Of a stretch of DNA of 64,000 nucleotides, positions 33,450 through 43,249 are shown one piece after another. The DNA is taken from positions 1,426,001 to 1,490,000 of the forward strand of contig JAFFJZ010000013.1 in assembly GCA_018340375.1 (NCBI GenBank). The letters are read 5' to 3'. Every line of letters starts with the position of its first letter. The first letter of the stretch is position 1. Under the pieces are notes generated by a model. The model saw only the letters and a list, made by a program, of their open reading frames with translations, made no database searches and was not told where the DNA came from. The translations under genes were made by a program, and so were the position numbers. Source of the DNA: Gonatopus flavifemur. Lineage: Eukaryota; Arthropoda; Insecta; Hymenoptera; Dryinidae.

Positions 33450-35060
33450 CTAACTACCTTCCATCTCTGGTGGCATGGCCCAAGCTGGCTGTCCACTGAA
33501 CGACAGCTGTAGCCTACTTTCGAGGAGGCTACGGACTCTATCGCCTTCGCCGAACAACGGATATTCGGGCACGCTCAAACTGAATCGGAGACCCCTCCAG
33601 TATGGGAGTTGTTCCTCCCAGTTGCATCCACCTTCCAAAAACTGATCAGAGTGACGGCCTGGTGCCTCAGATGGGTATTAGAAGTTAGAAATAAGCTTCC
33701 ATCCTGGGATGCTGCACTGCCGTCCTCTCTTACCTCCTTTGAGCTCTCCAATGCACGCAATTCATGGATCCACATCGTGCAGCGCCTCGAATTTTCGGCT
33801 GAGATCAAAGTCCCGGCGTCTCCTGCTCAAAAATTGCCCCACAGCAGCCCTTTACTTGCCCTGCGACCAATCTTGGACGAACATCAGGTACTTCGTGTTG
33901 GAGGGAGGCTCAAGCATCCACTACTTGATCTTGATGAGCAACATCCTATCATCTTACCGCCTAATTCCAGTTCCACCGATCTCCTTATTGATCATGTCCG
34001 TCGGTCAGTATTGCATGGCGAGACTCAACTAACCTTAGCCACCTTACGGAAAACGTATTGGATTATTCGGGGACGTCAAACGGTCAAAAAACGCATCTCT
34101 AGATGCCTTACTTGCACTCAATATCACGCGACCACCGCTACTCAGATTATGAGAAACCTTCCAGTGGCTGGGATGAGGCCCTCTCGTCCATTCCCTAGCA
34201 CAGGAGTGAACTATCGTTGACCTTTTGACTCACGTTTCGCTCTTGGACGAGGACAACGAACGTACAAGGGTTACGTGGTTGTGTTTACATGCTTTTGTAC
34301 AAGGGCGGTCCATTTAGAAGTGGTCAGTGGGTACTCTTGCACGCATTTTTTAGCCGCTTTCAGACGTTTCGCTTCTCGGAGAGGACCGCCGGCGACCCTT
34401 TTCAGCGACTGCGGGACTCACTTCATAGGTGTCAATGCCGAAATCAAGGCTCTGTTCTCGCAAGCCTCGACCCATTCTCGAGAAGTCGCCGACCTGCTCG
34501 CTAATGATGGTACAACTTGGCGCTTCAATTCACCCGGAGCACCTCATCACGGAGGCCTATGGGAGGCGGCCGTAAAGTCGGTCAAGTACCACCTCCGTCA
34601 GATAATGAGTAAAACCGTATTTACTTATGAGGAAATGAGTACCTCACTGGCTCAAATTGAGGCTTGTCTCAATTCGAGGCCTTCATATCCGATGACTGAT
34701 GATCCCTCCGACTTGGCCGTGCTGACGTCGGCTCATTTTCTCATTGGCAATACTCTGGTATCAATCCCTGAGCCCTGTCTATCGGATCTAAACATCAATA
34801 GATTATCACGCTGGCAGTTAGTCAGATGACTTCTGGAAGCATTGATCATCCGAATATCTTCATTCAATTCAATCCTTACCCGAATGGCGGAAGCGCCAAC
34901 CGTCGGTTCAAGTTGGCGATCTGGCTATCCTCAAGACTGAGACACAGCCGCCGAGTAAGTGGCCGCTTTGTCGTTTTATAGATGTCGATCCTGATCGTGA
35001 TGGTCAAGTGCGTACCGTCACAGTGAAAACTGCTCCCTCCAATTCCAAGAGACCTATAGT
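33450..35060 (+). pseudogene. BEL integrase and C-terminal DUF5641-like region (broken)
   Basis: 33609-34220 has the integrase zinc domain: LIDHVRRSVLHGETQLTLAT, TYWIIRGRQTVKK and CLTCTQYHA. A stop near 34218 interrupts the start of the core. 34275-34829 continues FTCFCTRAVHLEVVSGYS, FSDCGTHFIGVNAEIK and HHGGLWEAAVKSVKYHLRQI, giving second and third acidic positions. After a TGA near 34827, a shifted frame reads FWKHWSSEYLHSIQSLPEWR and VQVGDLAILK, the DUF5641 tail. Multiple breaks, no activity expected. Confidence 0.85.
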
Positions 35061-35264
35061 GGAGTTATGCTCGTTACCGAAGACCGCTGAGTCAGCCGGT
35101 TCTCTTGCTGAGAGCGGATAACCATACATATTCCGCTATACCGTACACCCATGTAGTTCGTCCCAGCCGTTTTTCCGAAATGTTGATCAAACAGCACAAG
35201 CTTCTCATTGTTATTAGTAGTTTTAAGTACCCTAAATCGAAAATATTTCATTTCTGTTCAGAAA

Positions 35265-35280
35265 TGAGGCGGGCGGAAAA
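35265..35280 (+). other. BEL polypurine tract
   Basis: GAGGCGGGCGGAAAA directly precedes the 3' LTR. Confidence 0.7.
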
Positions 35281-35633
35281 TGTATAAAATCTACTTACAT
35301 CTATCCCACATTCTCGGGACTTTGTAATCTTTTATGAATTCGCACAGTTTTTAATTTTCCGCTCTCACTCTGGTTGCTCTATCTCATGTACATACTCTAC
35401 ATTCAGACCCATGTCCACGCTCATATTATCACGCGCACCTGTACCGCCGAAATCGTCTTCGCATAGCAACCAGAGCCGTCTCGACCGTCTATCAATACAG
35501 TCTTCTGTACATAATCAGATCGGAATCAGAGCACGTGTTTCAACATACTCGTTTTTAACTTGATCTAGTTCCGCACTATCCAACCTTTCGTGGATTCCTC
35601 CCTCTTTATCAGCTTCCTTCCTATCCTTGAACA
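35281..35633 (+). repeat. BEL 3' LTR
   Basis: 353 bp, begins TGTATAAAATCTACTTACAT and ends CCTTGAACA, followed by the GATGT duplication. Confidence 0.92.
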
Positions 35634-35759
35634 GATGTCTTGAGAGGTACTCCTCAAATTTGGAATAGAATACTAAAACTGCGATAATTTTTACCACATT
35701 CTGTGAGAAAGGCTCTGAGACCGTCAGGTAATTGTGAGGCATTTGACGAAATAATACTA

Positions 35760-37045
35760 TTAGGTGTACAAATAAGTTTCCGCGGTTTTTTATAAAAAAT
35801 TAGGAATTTATTGTAAAGGAAAAGTACATTACGTTTTATTCAAAGTATTTTCCATCATTTGCCACTACTTTTCCCCATCTTTCTGGCAACATTCGGATAC
35901 CCCGTCGAAAAAACTCTTCATCTTTTGACGCTATCCACAAATCTACCCAATTTTTGGTGTCTTCATGTGATGTGAAGCACTGCTCAGACAGACCATGTGC
36001 CATCGATCGGAACAAGTCATAATCAGAAGGGGCTAAGTCTGGTGAATACGGCGGGTGGGGTAAAACTTCCCAGTTGAGTGTTTCCAAGTATGTTTTTACC
36101 GGCGCCGCAACATGTGGACGAGCATTATCGTGTAAAAGAATAATTTTGTCGTGTCTGGAGTAGTAATGGGCGCGTTTTTCCTTAAGTGCCCGACTCAATC
36201 TCATCAATTGTGTTCGGTAGAGAGCTCCAGTAATGGTTTCGCTTGGTTTCAGCAATTCATAATACACGACGCCAAGCTGATCCCACCAAATACACAGCAT
36301 GAGTTTTTTTCCATGAATATTCGGCTTAGCTGTCGATGTTGATGGTTCGCCGGGCTTAACCCATGACTTTCTCTTCTTTGGATTATCGTAGTGAATCCAT
36401 TTTTCGTCACCAGTGACTATACGATGCAAAAAACTCTTTTTCTTATTCCTGGCAAGCAGCATTTCACTCATGCATAATCGGCGTTCAACGTCTCTCGGCT
36501 TTAGTTCATATGGAACCCAATTTCCTTGTTTGTGAATCATTCCTAACGATTTTAAACGATGTGAAATTGCTTGTTGAGTCACTTGTAGAGTAAGTGCAAG
36601 TTCTTTTTGCGTTTGGGACGAATCTTCCTCCAATAGTACTCCTAATTCCATGTCTTCGTACACTTTCGGCCTTCCACTGCGTTCTTTGTCTTTAACGTCA
36701 AACTCACCGTTCTTAAACTTCTGAAACCATTCCTGACAACTTCTCTCACTTACAGCAGCTTCACCATATGCTTCTAGAAGCAATCGATGCGCCTCAGCTG
36801 CAGATTTTTTCACATTAAAGAAGTAAATCAAAAGTTCCCGCAAATGATGCTTATTCGGAATAAAACTTGACATTCTTGCACGAAAAAAATTACGTGATGC
36901 TGATACGGAATCACTAGTACTTTAAGGTTATGGTGTTGCCAGATGACTAAACTTGGGATATTACGTTTTACATCTGACAATTTCTCCATAACCTTCTGGT
37001 GGGGCCATCTTTTGACAAACCGCGGAAACTTATTTGTACACCTAA
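35760..37045 (-). mobile_element. Mariner-3 (1286 bp), mauritiana-like
   Basis: TIRs TTAGGTGTACAAATAAGTTT at both ends, flanked by TA (35758-35759, 37046-37047), inserted in the right part of the split MITE. The tips share AGGTGTACAAATAAGTTTC with mariner-4 at 63225. Confidence 0.95.
35836..36873 (-). CDS. Mariner transposase (intact frame), Mos1-like
   Basis: D,D34D transposase of 345 residues, exactly the length I expect of Mos1-type enzymes. It starts MSSFIPNKHHLRELLIYFFN. Visible: first HTH (AAVSERSCQEWFQKFKNGEF), linker KERSGRPKVYED, second HTH (ALTLQVTQQAISHRLKSLG), catalytic Asp residues in RIVTGDEKWIHYDNPKKRK, LLHDNARPHVA and [13 protein letters not shown], 34 residues between the last two. 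The C-terminus GKVVANDGKYFE is complete. No disruption in the frame and both TIRs present. The dead relative at 18445-19357 shares the MSSF.P start and the GEPSTSTA block. Confidence 0.95.
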   Translation of the reverse strand: MSSFIPNKHHLRELLIYFFNVKKSAAEAHRLLLEAYGEAAVSERSCQEWFQKFKNGEFDVKDKERSGRPKVYEDMELGVLLEEDSSQTQKELALTLQVTQQAISHRLKSLGMIHKQGNWVPYELKPRDVERRLCMSEMLLARNKKKSFLHRIVTGDEKWIHYDNPKKRKSWVKPGEPSTSTAKPNIHGKKLMLCIWWDQLGVVYYELLKPSETITGALYRTQLMRLSRALKEKRAHYYSRHDKIILLHDNARPHVAAPVKTYLETLNWEVLPHPPYSPDLAPSDYDLFRSMAHGLSEQCFTSHEDTKNWVDLWIASKDEEFFRRGIRMLPERWGKVVANDGKYFE

Positions 37046-37072
37046 TATTTTACTACATTATTTTTCTCCGTG

Positions 37073-37430
37073 CACTAACAACATGTATCCTTGGTACAAG
37101 AAGATTTTTCTGAAGCTGAGAATATGATTCTTGAATTGGAAAAATATTTTCTTGATCCAAGAAAATTTTTCTTGGGTCGTCTACAACATGTCAACTGTTC
37201 ATCAAGAATATCATGAATTTTATCAAATTGTCATAGAGTATTTTGGGTTAAGAGATTCAGTCACTCTAGGATCTATGAAATGTCCAAAATGTATTCAAAG
37301 TGATTCATGATCATTAAAGAGCAATATTGTATCAAATATCCAAACCATTCATGATATTTGAGAATTGAATCATTCCAAAATCGAGTCTCTCTTCAACAGC
37401 CGAACAAGTAAGACGTGTTTATTTCCGCTC
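37073..37430. other. Spacer with reiterated CTTGG/AAGAAAA words
   Basis: 37085-37200 repeats words such as TTCTTGATCCAAGAAAAT and TTTTTCTTGG in both orientations. The remainder shows nothing recognisable. The LINE begins shortly after. Confidence 0.4.
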
Positions 37431-37467
37431 CGCGGTCGTTGTAGACTCGGCTTCACCGGTTACCAAG

Positions 37468-38336
37468 ATGACAACGAATGACGATTTAAAACAACTGATC
37501 GTGTCTGGGAGAAGTGAACTCAATGATAAAATTGATAATCCTAATATTTCAGTACAGTCATCTCGTACAGAAATCACTCAGCTTAGAGAGAAACATAACG
37601 TACTGGAACGAGAAAATCAGCAACTCAAACAAGACGTAAGTGATTTACGAGAGGAGATTGATATTATAAATCGGAAAGAAAGAGCACAAAATATAATTTT
37701 ATATAATATTCTTATATAATATATTTATATTATATTTTAATATGGATATTCTATAATTTCAAAGATGATACAGAGACCAATAACCAACTCATGAATTATT
37801 TCATGGAACTTTTCAAAGAACTCCGAATAAATATTCTAGATAATGCAATGACACACATTGAATGACCAGGAAAAGAACCAAATGAAAGACCTATATTGAT
37901 TGCTCTTGAAAATGCAAACCTTGAAAAAAACCTCTCCGACAAAAGAGGGGACCTACAAAAGAAAGGAATCGTAATTGCGAATGACTCATCACCTCCACAG
38001 AGAGAAGAAAGGAAACAATTAACAAGCGTACAAAATACCATTCAACAACACAATATCAGGACTCGAATTGAAGGAGGAAAATTATTAAGCGATAACACAG
38101 AATATGATGTAAACAGTGCTCTTTCTCTTTTAAAGAGATCTGAAACATCAGAACAAAACGAAGACGGAGACAATGACTCATCTCTTCATTCTCATACATC
38201 AACTGCAAGCCGAAGAAGAGGACATGAAACTAAAGATCACCTGAATACTAAAACTAAACTCAAAAAGAATAACTCTAGCATTGCAAATTATCTCATAACT
38301 AAGGAAAACGTAACTGACAGCTCGAACAACTCATAG
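37468..38336 (+). pseudogene. LINE ORF1 (coiled coil, broken)
   Basis: It starts MTTNDDLKQLIVSGRSELND, followed by a heptad-rich coiled coil (EKHNVLERENQQLKQDVSDL) and NRKERAQNIILYNIL, the pattern of RNA-binding ORF1 proteins with a trimerising coiled coil. An AT-rich break at 37720-37745 shifts the frame and TGA follows about 37865. The remainder (37896-38336) reads ERPILIALENANLEKNLSDK, QREERKQLTSVQNTIQ and an Asp/Ser/Lys-rich tail. It would bind element RNA if intact. The family assignment is structural and not by a diagnostic motif. Confidence 0.7.
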
Positions 38337-38363
38337 CAACTATCCAAGGTTACTTCACCACTG

Positions 38364-39253
38364 ATGAATATTCTGTTTTGGAACATCGCAGAGATCACAA
38401 ACATCGAAGACATAATTGAAGATGTAAATAAGAACGATATCATATGTATATACAAGACTTGGCTCGAAGATTCATCACAACTACCGTCATTGATGCGAGA
38501 CCGAGGCTTTGATAATATCATCTCTCCAGCAAGAAGAACAGCAGAGAGAGGAAGGGCGAAAGGCGGTATCACATGTTTTCTAAACTTGTATGTGCACAAT
38601 ATTGATAATGTGGTTGGTTCACAGAACTGTGTTTTCTTTCGAATGAAGGAACATAACATTATTATAGGCGTCATATATATGAGTCCAAATGAGCATTAGA
38701 TACAATTTCATTAGAAATTGATAATATTTCACAAGGCCTACAAGATCGATTCCCTAATGATGCAATAATTATAGGGGGAGATTTTAATGCACGACTCGGG
38801 GATTCGAATCAATTAATAGATTGTGGTATTTTGGACAATACAAATATAACTAACGATAGAAAAAGCCTCGATAAAGTAATCAACACGAGAAGTAGGCCAT
38901 TAATTAGATACATGGAAAATCAGGGTCTAATTTTAATGAATGGTAGGACCCTCTCTGACTATCCAGCAAACTATACTCACGCTGGATCACTGGGACAATC
39001 GATTATCGACCATGCCTGGTGCAACGGAATAGCAACACATGAAGTGAACGACTTTGAAGTTCTGCAAATCGCTACAATGTCTGATCATTTTCCCGTTCGA
39101 ACCCAGGTATATTCTGAGATTGATAACTATTTTAATAAACAAAACACGGACCTCAATAGACTAAGATGGACACAGGAAAATCCAAATATGTTTTATGAGT
39201 TGATGTTATTCTCAGAAAATGTAGGAAACATAGTAGATGGCGTAGAAAAATGA
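38364..39253 (+). pseudogene. LINE ORF2: apurinic-type endonuclease domain (broken)
   Basis: 38364-38699 starts MNILFWNIAEITNIEDIIED with IICIYKTWLED, the N-terminus of an APE-like endonuclease, and ends at a stop in GVIYMSPNEH. A frame change follows. Around 38775, IIIGGDFNARLGDS carries the catalytic Asp/Asn pair. 38831-39253 continues NYTHAGSLGQSIIDHAW and MSDHFPVRTQV, the His-containing C-terminal motif. This enzyme would nick the target DNA. Interrupted by a stop near 39251. Confidence 0.85.
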
Positions 39254-41433
39254 GTAACACTTCAGTTAGCACTATTAAGGATAGCGCAGACAGATTGAAA
39301 ATGAAGTATTATCACAATGAGAAGAGTGGAAATAAGCCATGGTTCGATCAAGATTGTATTGATAGCAAAAAAATACTAAAAAACCTCTTGAGGAACTGTA
39401 AAAAATCATCGTTCTCGGAACAAGATGCGGAACTATATATTAGCCGTAAGCGACGACATAAAAAACTACTTTTGCCGGAAAAAAACAATTATAACGTGGA
39501 TAGGTTAAAGAAACTTGCCACAGCTACTGATGCGGAGACTTTCTGGAAGATTCTAAATAGTTTCAGAAATAAAAAACAACCAAATATGACAGAACCCATT
39601 AACGTGAAGACATGGTGGGAATTCATTAAAAAATGTTATCCATCAGAAAATTCCTCGATGATAGAAATTCCAAATTCATGCGTGCCAGTTCTAGACAACG
39701 ACATAAATACTGAAGAAATTGTGTTGAGTATTCAAAAGTGCAAAACAAATAAATGTCCTGGAAAAGACGGGATACCGAATGAATTTTATAAAAACTTACC
39801 AGATAACTGGGTATCGTACATGAATGTTCTATTCAATAAGATTTTACAAGAGGAAGAGGCACCAAAATCCTGGTCGCACATATATCTCAAAATGATATAT
39901 AAAAAGGGAAAAAAAGCGACCCTGCTAATTATCGTCCAATCTCTTGGATTAATACCATCACAAGGATATTCACACATATATTATATAAGAGGTTATCAAG
40001 ATGGTTTGAGTGAGATAAAATTATCCCCGAATTTCAAGCACAATTTAGAACAGGGAGAAGTTGCGCAGATAACATCTACATACTGAACTCAATAATACAA
40101 ATACAGTTGAAAAAAAAGGAAAGGCAAAGTCTTCGCATTATTTGTTGATTTTAGAAGAGCGTTCGACCCTATAAATCACGGTATCTTATGGAACAAGCTC
40201 CTCAGTAAGGGCATAAGCTCAAAATTTATAAAAATACTCATCAATTTATATGAGAGCGCCATGGTCTCCGTGAAAAGCTTTAAGGGAACTTCTGGACCAG
40301 TTAATGTGACGCAGGGCGTCCTGCAGGGCGAAATACTCAGCCCGATTATTTTTGCTGTTCCTTGCAGATTTAGAATGGTTTCTAATTGCGAAAGGAAGCA
40401 GAGGGATTTCTGTCCCACTACTAACTGAAATCCTCCTACTGGCATATGCGGATGACATTGTGATAATGTCCGGTTCACCTGCTGGAATAAAAAGGATCCT
40501 TAGAGCTCTTCACGAATACTGTCTAATCAATAAATTGACATTTCAGTCATCAGAAAAACGGAACTTAACGATTGGTCCACATTGAATAAACTCTTGGACT
40601 CGCTTATAATTTGAATTCTGTCATATTCATGCTCCATCTGGGGTGTTGCGCATCTCGAAGAGATTGACAGAGTGCAATGTAATTTCCTGAAGAGATTGCT
40701 GGGCACTAGTCAATGCACACCTAACTACGCTATACGGACCGAAACCGGGAGACCACATACGTCATTAATAATCTGCAAGATGATTTTCAACTGGATAGCA
40801 AAAATATTAGTAATGGCAAATGTAACATATTCTCGTATATGTTTTCATAGACTATGGGCGATAGACGAAAAAGACCATGATAACAATAAATATAACTGGA
40901 TCTCATGTATAAAGAGTGTGTTCTTGAAAACTATAGATGGAACAGAGATATGTGGAAACTTCTCGGACTCACTTATTCCCGGTACCATTGATCGATTACT
41001 CAATAAATATAAAAATTTTCTTGTCACCTCCGATCTGAATGAGTGTAAGAAATCTACTTCTCTAACAATATTTCCTGGGCTTGCCCTCAATGAGGACTCT
41101 CAAGTACACTTATCACTGAATAATAAAAGTGAGATTAAAAAGCTCTTCGCGCAACTGAGGCTCATCAACTCCATCACGCAAAGGATGTCGTACAAGTCCA
41201 AAATGTATAAATTTCATAGTAATAGAGATTGTGATTATTGTAATAAAGGGAAAATCAACATCCCTCATGAAATACTAGAATGTCGGCGATTCCACAACTC
41301 AAGGGTAATTTACTTCAATGATTATAATCAGGAATCGACATTTACAGAATATTTTATGAGCATTCTAAATACCCCTGCAGAAAAACAAATCAACAAAATA
41401 TGTGGTATGCTCCATCGGTATTCGAAAAGATAG
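39250..41433 (+). pseudogene. LINE ORF2: reverse transcriptase and C-terminal region (broken)
   Basis: 39250-40086 reads KTNKCPGKDGIPNEFYKNLP and WSHIYLKMIYKKGKK (RT blocks 0-2) and then loses frame. Past a frame change, FVDFRRAFDPINHGILWNKL and VLQGEILSPIIFAV follow, with another shift. 40352-40585 has LLAYADDIVIMSGSPAGIK, the YADD catalytic box. 40672-41433 is the C-terminal region, with CDYCNKGKINIPHEILECRR, a Cys/His motif common at LINE ORF2 ends, terminating at TAG 41431. At least four disruptions. Confidence 0.87.
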
Positions 41434-41699
41434 ACATGGTATATATTTTAGTGAGATTAGACCGTTACATGTATAACAAATGAAATAAAATAGGTACCAA
41501 TATCCGAAATGTACGATAATATTTTAATAACGAGCTCAGCTAACAACTAAGAGATTAAAGTAATCAAGCGATATGATATAAATATTGAAATATAGACATA
41601 TGATCGATATGATATAGGTAGTAAGATATTAATATGTAAAACTAGAATGGAGAGACTCCTGTGTATGGACTGTGTAAGACAATGAAGACTACTACTACT

Positions 41700-41939
41700 C
41701 ATTCCAAAACCAAGATAAGTGAAGATAAAAATGATGGCTTGTAAGAACACAAATATAATCCAGCTTGAATGGAACAACTGAAAAGATGGAACTTTGGAAG
41801 AGAACATTCAGAACGAATTGTCACATCCAGTTACATCAGTCAAGTTGACCTGTAGTTGTTCTGCAACAATTTCTATACTCGGAATATTGTATCTGCTCAA
41901 TTTTCGTCGAGTTGATCCTAAACAGTCTCTCAAATCATT
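41700..41939. other. Spacer, no gene recognised
   Basis: This lies between the LINE 3' end and the 178-bp repeat unit that hosts the Gypsy element. A short minus-strand open frame (41808-42023) overlaps the repeat and shows no motif. Confidence 0.4.
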
Positions 41940-42061
41940 CGTCAATTGGTGAGTGGAATGCACCCGATGCGAAGATTTGTGGTATATCCACTGCGCTCCT
42001 ACCTTTTCTGCATTTTCCTTCAACGCTACCTAATGATCATGGTAGGAGACAACGTACAGAT
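41940..42061. repeat. Partial 178-bp tandem repeat unit left of Gypsy
   Basis: GGTATATCCACTGCGCTCCT, TTCTGCATTTTCCTTC and ACGCTACCTAATGATCATGG match units right of the Gypsy (54086 and 54262 onward). The unit is cut at 42061 by the Gypsy LTR. Confidence 0.75.
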
Positions 42062-43249
42062 TGTAATGTACTTTTTCGCGTTGAGGGGTTTCTATATTTC
42101 CGATGTATCGAAAACGATTATTCGACGTTCAGGATCATTGGAAGGAGTTGTTCCTCCCTATAATAGCCCACGCTCACCACTCCCCTGGAAGATTGGTGAG
42201 AGAATCAACCCGAATGAAAAGTCGAAAGGACTTATATTCAATTATCGAGAGGGATCGTGGTGTTCAGTTAGGATGCGATTGAAATAAGCACTCTTACTCA
42301 GGTTGGAGGAAAAATTATATTGAATATATGACGAATTACGATTCCCTTTTCTAAAATTCTTCCTCCTCGAGCGATGGCGATCTATGGGTCAACGTCTGAA
42401 ACACGCGATTCAAGAATATGTTCTTCACAAGAAGTTTCTAACGAGTTCTTTAACGCGACATTCAATTCACGCGGGAGTTGACTCATAAAATTTAATTGCG
42501 GAACATGAATCACATCTCTTGTCTCACGTGGACCTTCCGAGATACAACTTGCGATAAACGTGGTGTGGGTTTATCTGGGTGAGAATATGTATCGAATGAA
42601 AAATTCGTGAAGAACTCTATACGTCGATGTCGCAATGACAACGAGTCAAGAGCATTCTCTGAAAATGTAAACTATGAGGGTTTTACTCCTCTTGATTGAT
42701 TCTTCGATCAGACCTGAGTGAGGAATGATTACAGGTGAATAAATTCGAGATGTCATTCAGTTCCCTTTTTGTCGCATTTGACCCCTTATCATGATGTTCG
42801 AAGTTTATTATAAATCATGTGCGAATCAAGCACCTGTCGGATTTGTTGATAAGTTTCTGTATCGAATGATTTAATCGAACATATCACTCGCATAAATTAA
42901 TCGGAAACACCGTGTGTTATCATTGGCTTCGTGCGTCTCGATATCTCAATTCGAATTTGAATCAATCTGTGATTGGATTCCCATTTTTCTGAGAGAAGGT
43001 TTTATTATATCTATATTGGCTCTTTAAATTTCCTTTGCTTATGAATAATTATTCCGACGCGTTCTTTTATTTTCTCTGGAATCCGTCTATTGCATTCATA
43101 CATGATTCTTTTTCCTGCCTGTGGTTTCGTCGATCAAACTCTCATGTCATCGTCGCATACATTCGACGAGTGTCTGTGTGGTTCAACACATGCGATGTCC
43201 GTATGTACTGTATGTTGACATTTTTTCCACATAGGTTTGATCGACGAAA
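42062..43249 (-). repeat. Gypsy 3' LTR
   Basis: 1188 bp. On the plus strand it begins TGTAATGTACTTTTTCGCG. The far end forms a hairpin from TTTCGTCGATCAAAC (43126) and GTTTGATCGACGAAA (43235-43249). About 60 bp (near 42895-42945) are absent from the other LTR. Confidence 0.88.

Larger units (their letters stand above)
22258..35633 (+). mobile_element. BEL/Pao LTR retrotransposon, interrupted by a Transib-like element
   Basis: Two 353-bp LTRs (22258-22610, 35281-35633) start TGTATRAAATC and end ACA. The provirus is flanked by the 5-bp duplication GATGT (22253-22257, 35634-35638). Order is PBS, long leader, gag, protease, RT, integrase, purine tract. The 5662-bp insert at 25115-30776 lies in gag; its removal leaves about 7.7 kb. 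Numerous stops and shifts in pol show that it is dead. Confidence 0.93.
22186..37072. mobile_element. Small MITE split by nested insertions
   Basis: The left tip CACGGAGAAAAATGATACA (22186) and the right tip, read on the minus strand as CACGGAGAAAAATAATGTAG (from 37072), form a terminal inverted repeat. Without the BEL provirus (22258-35633) and mariner-3 (35760-37045) only about 220 bp remain. No target duplication is clear. Similar CACGGAGAAAAA tips start the block at 61906. Confidence 0.65.
37440..41700 (+). mobile_element. LINE (non-LTR) retrotransposon, full-length-like but decayed
   Basis: ORF1, endonuclease and RT follow in order on the plus strand. The 3' end is near an ACTACTACTACT run (about 41687-41699) that looks like a simple-repeat tail instead of poly(A). 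Many stops and frameshifts are present. The clade is not assigned. Target duplications were not found. Confidence 0.85.
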
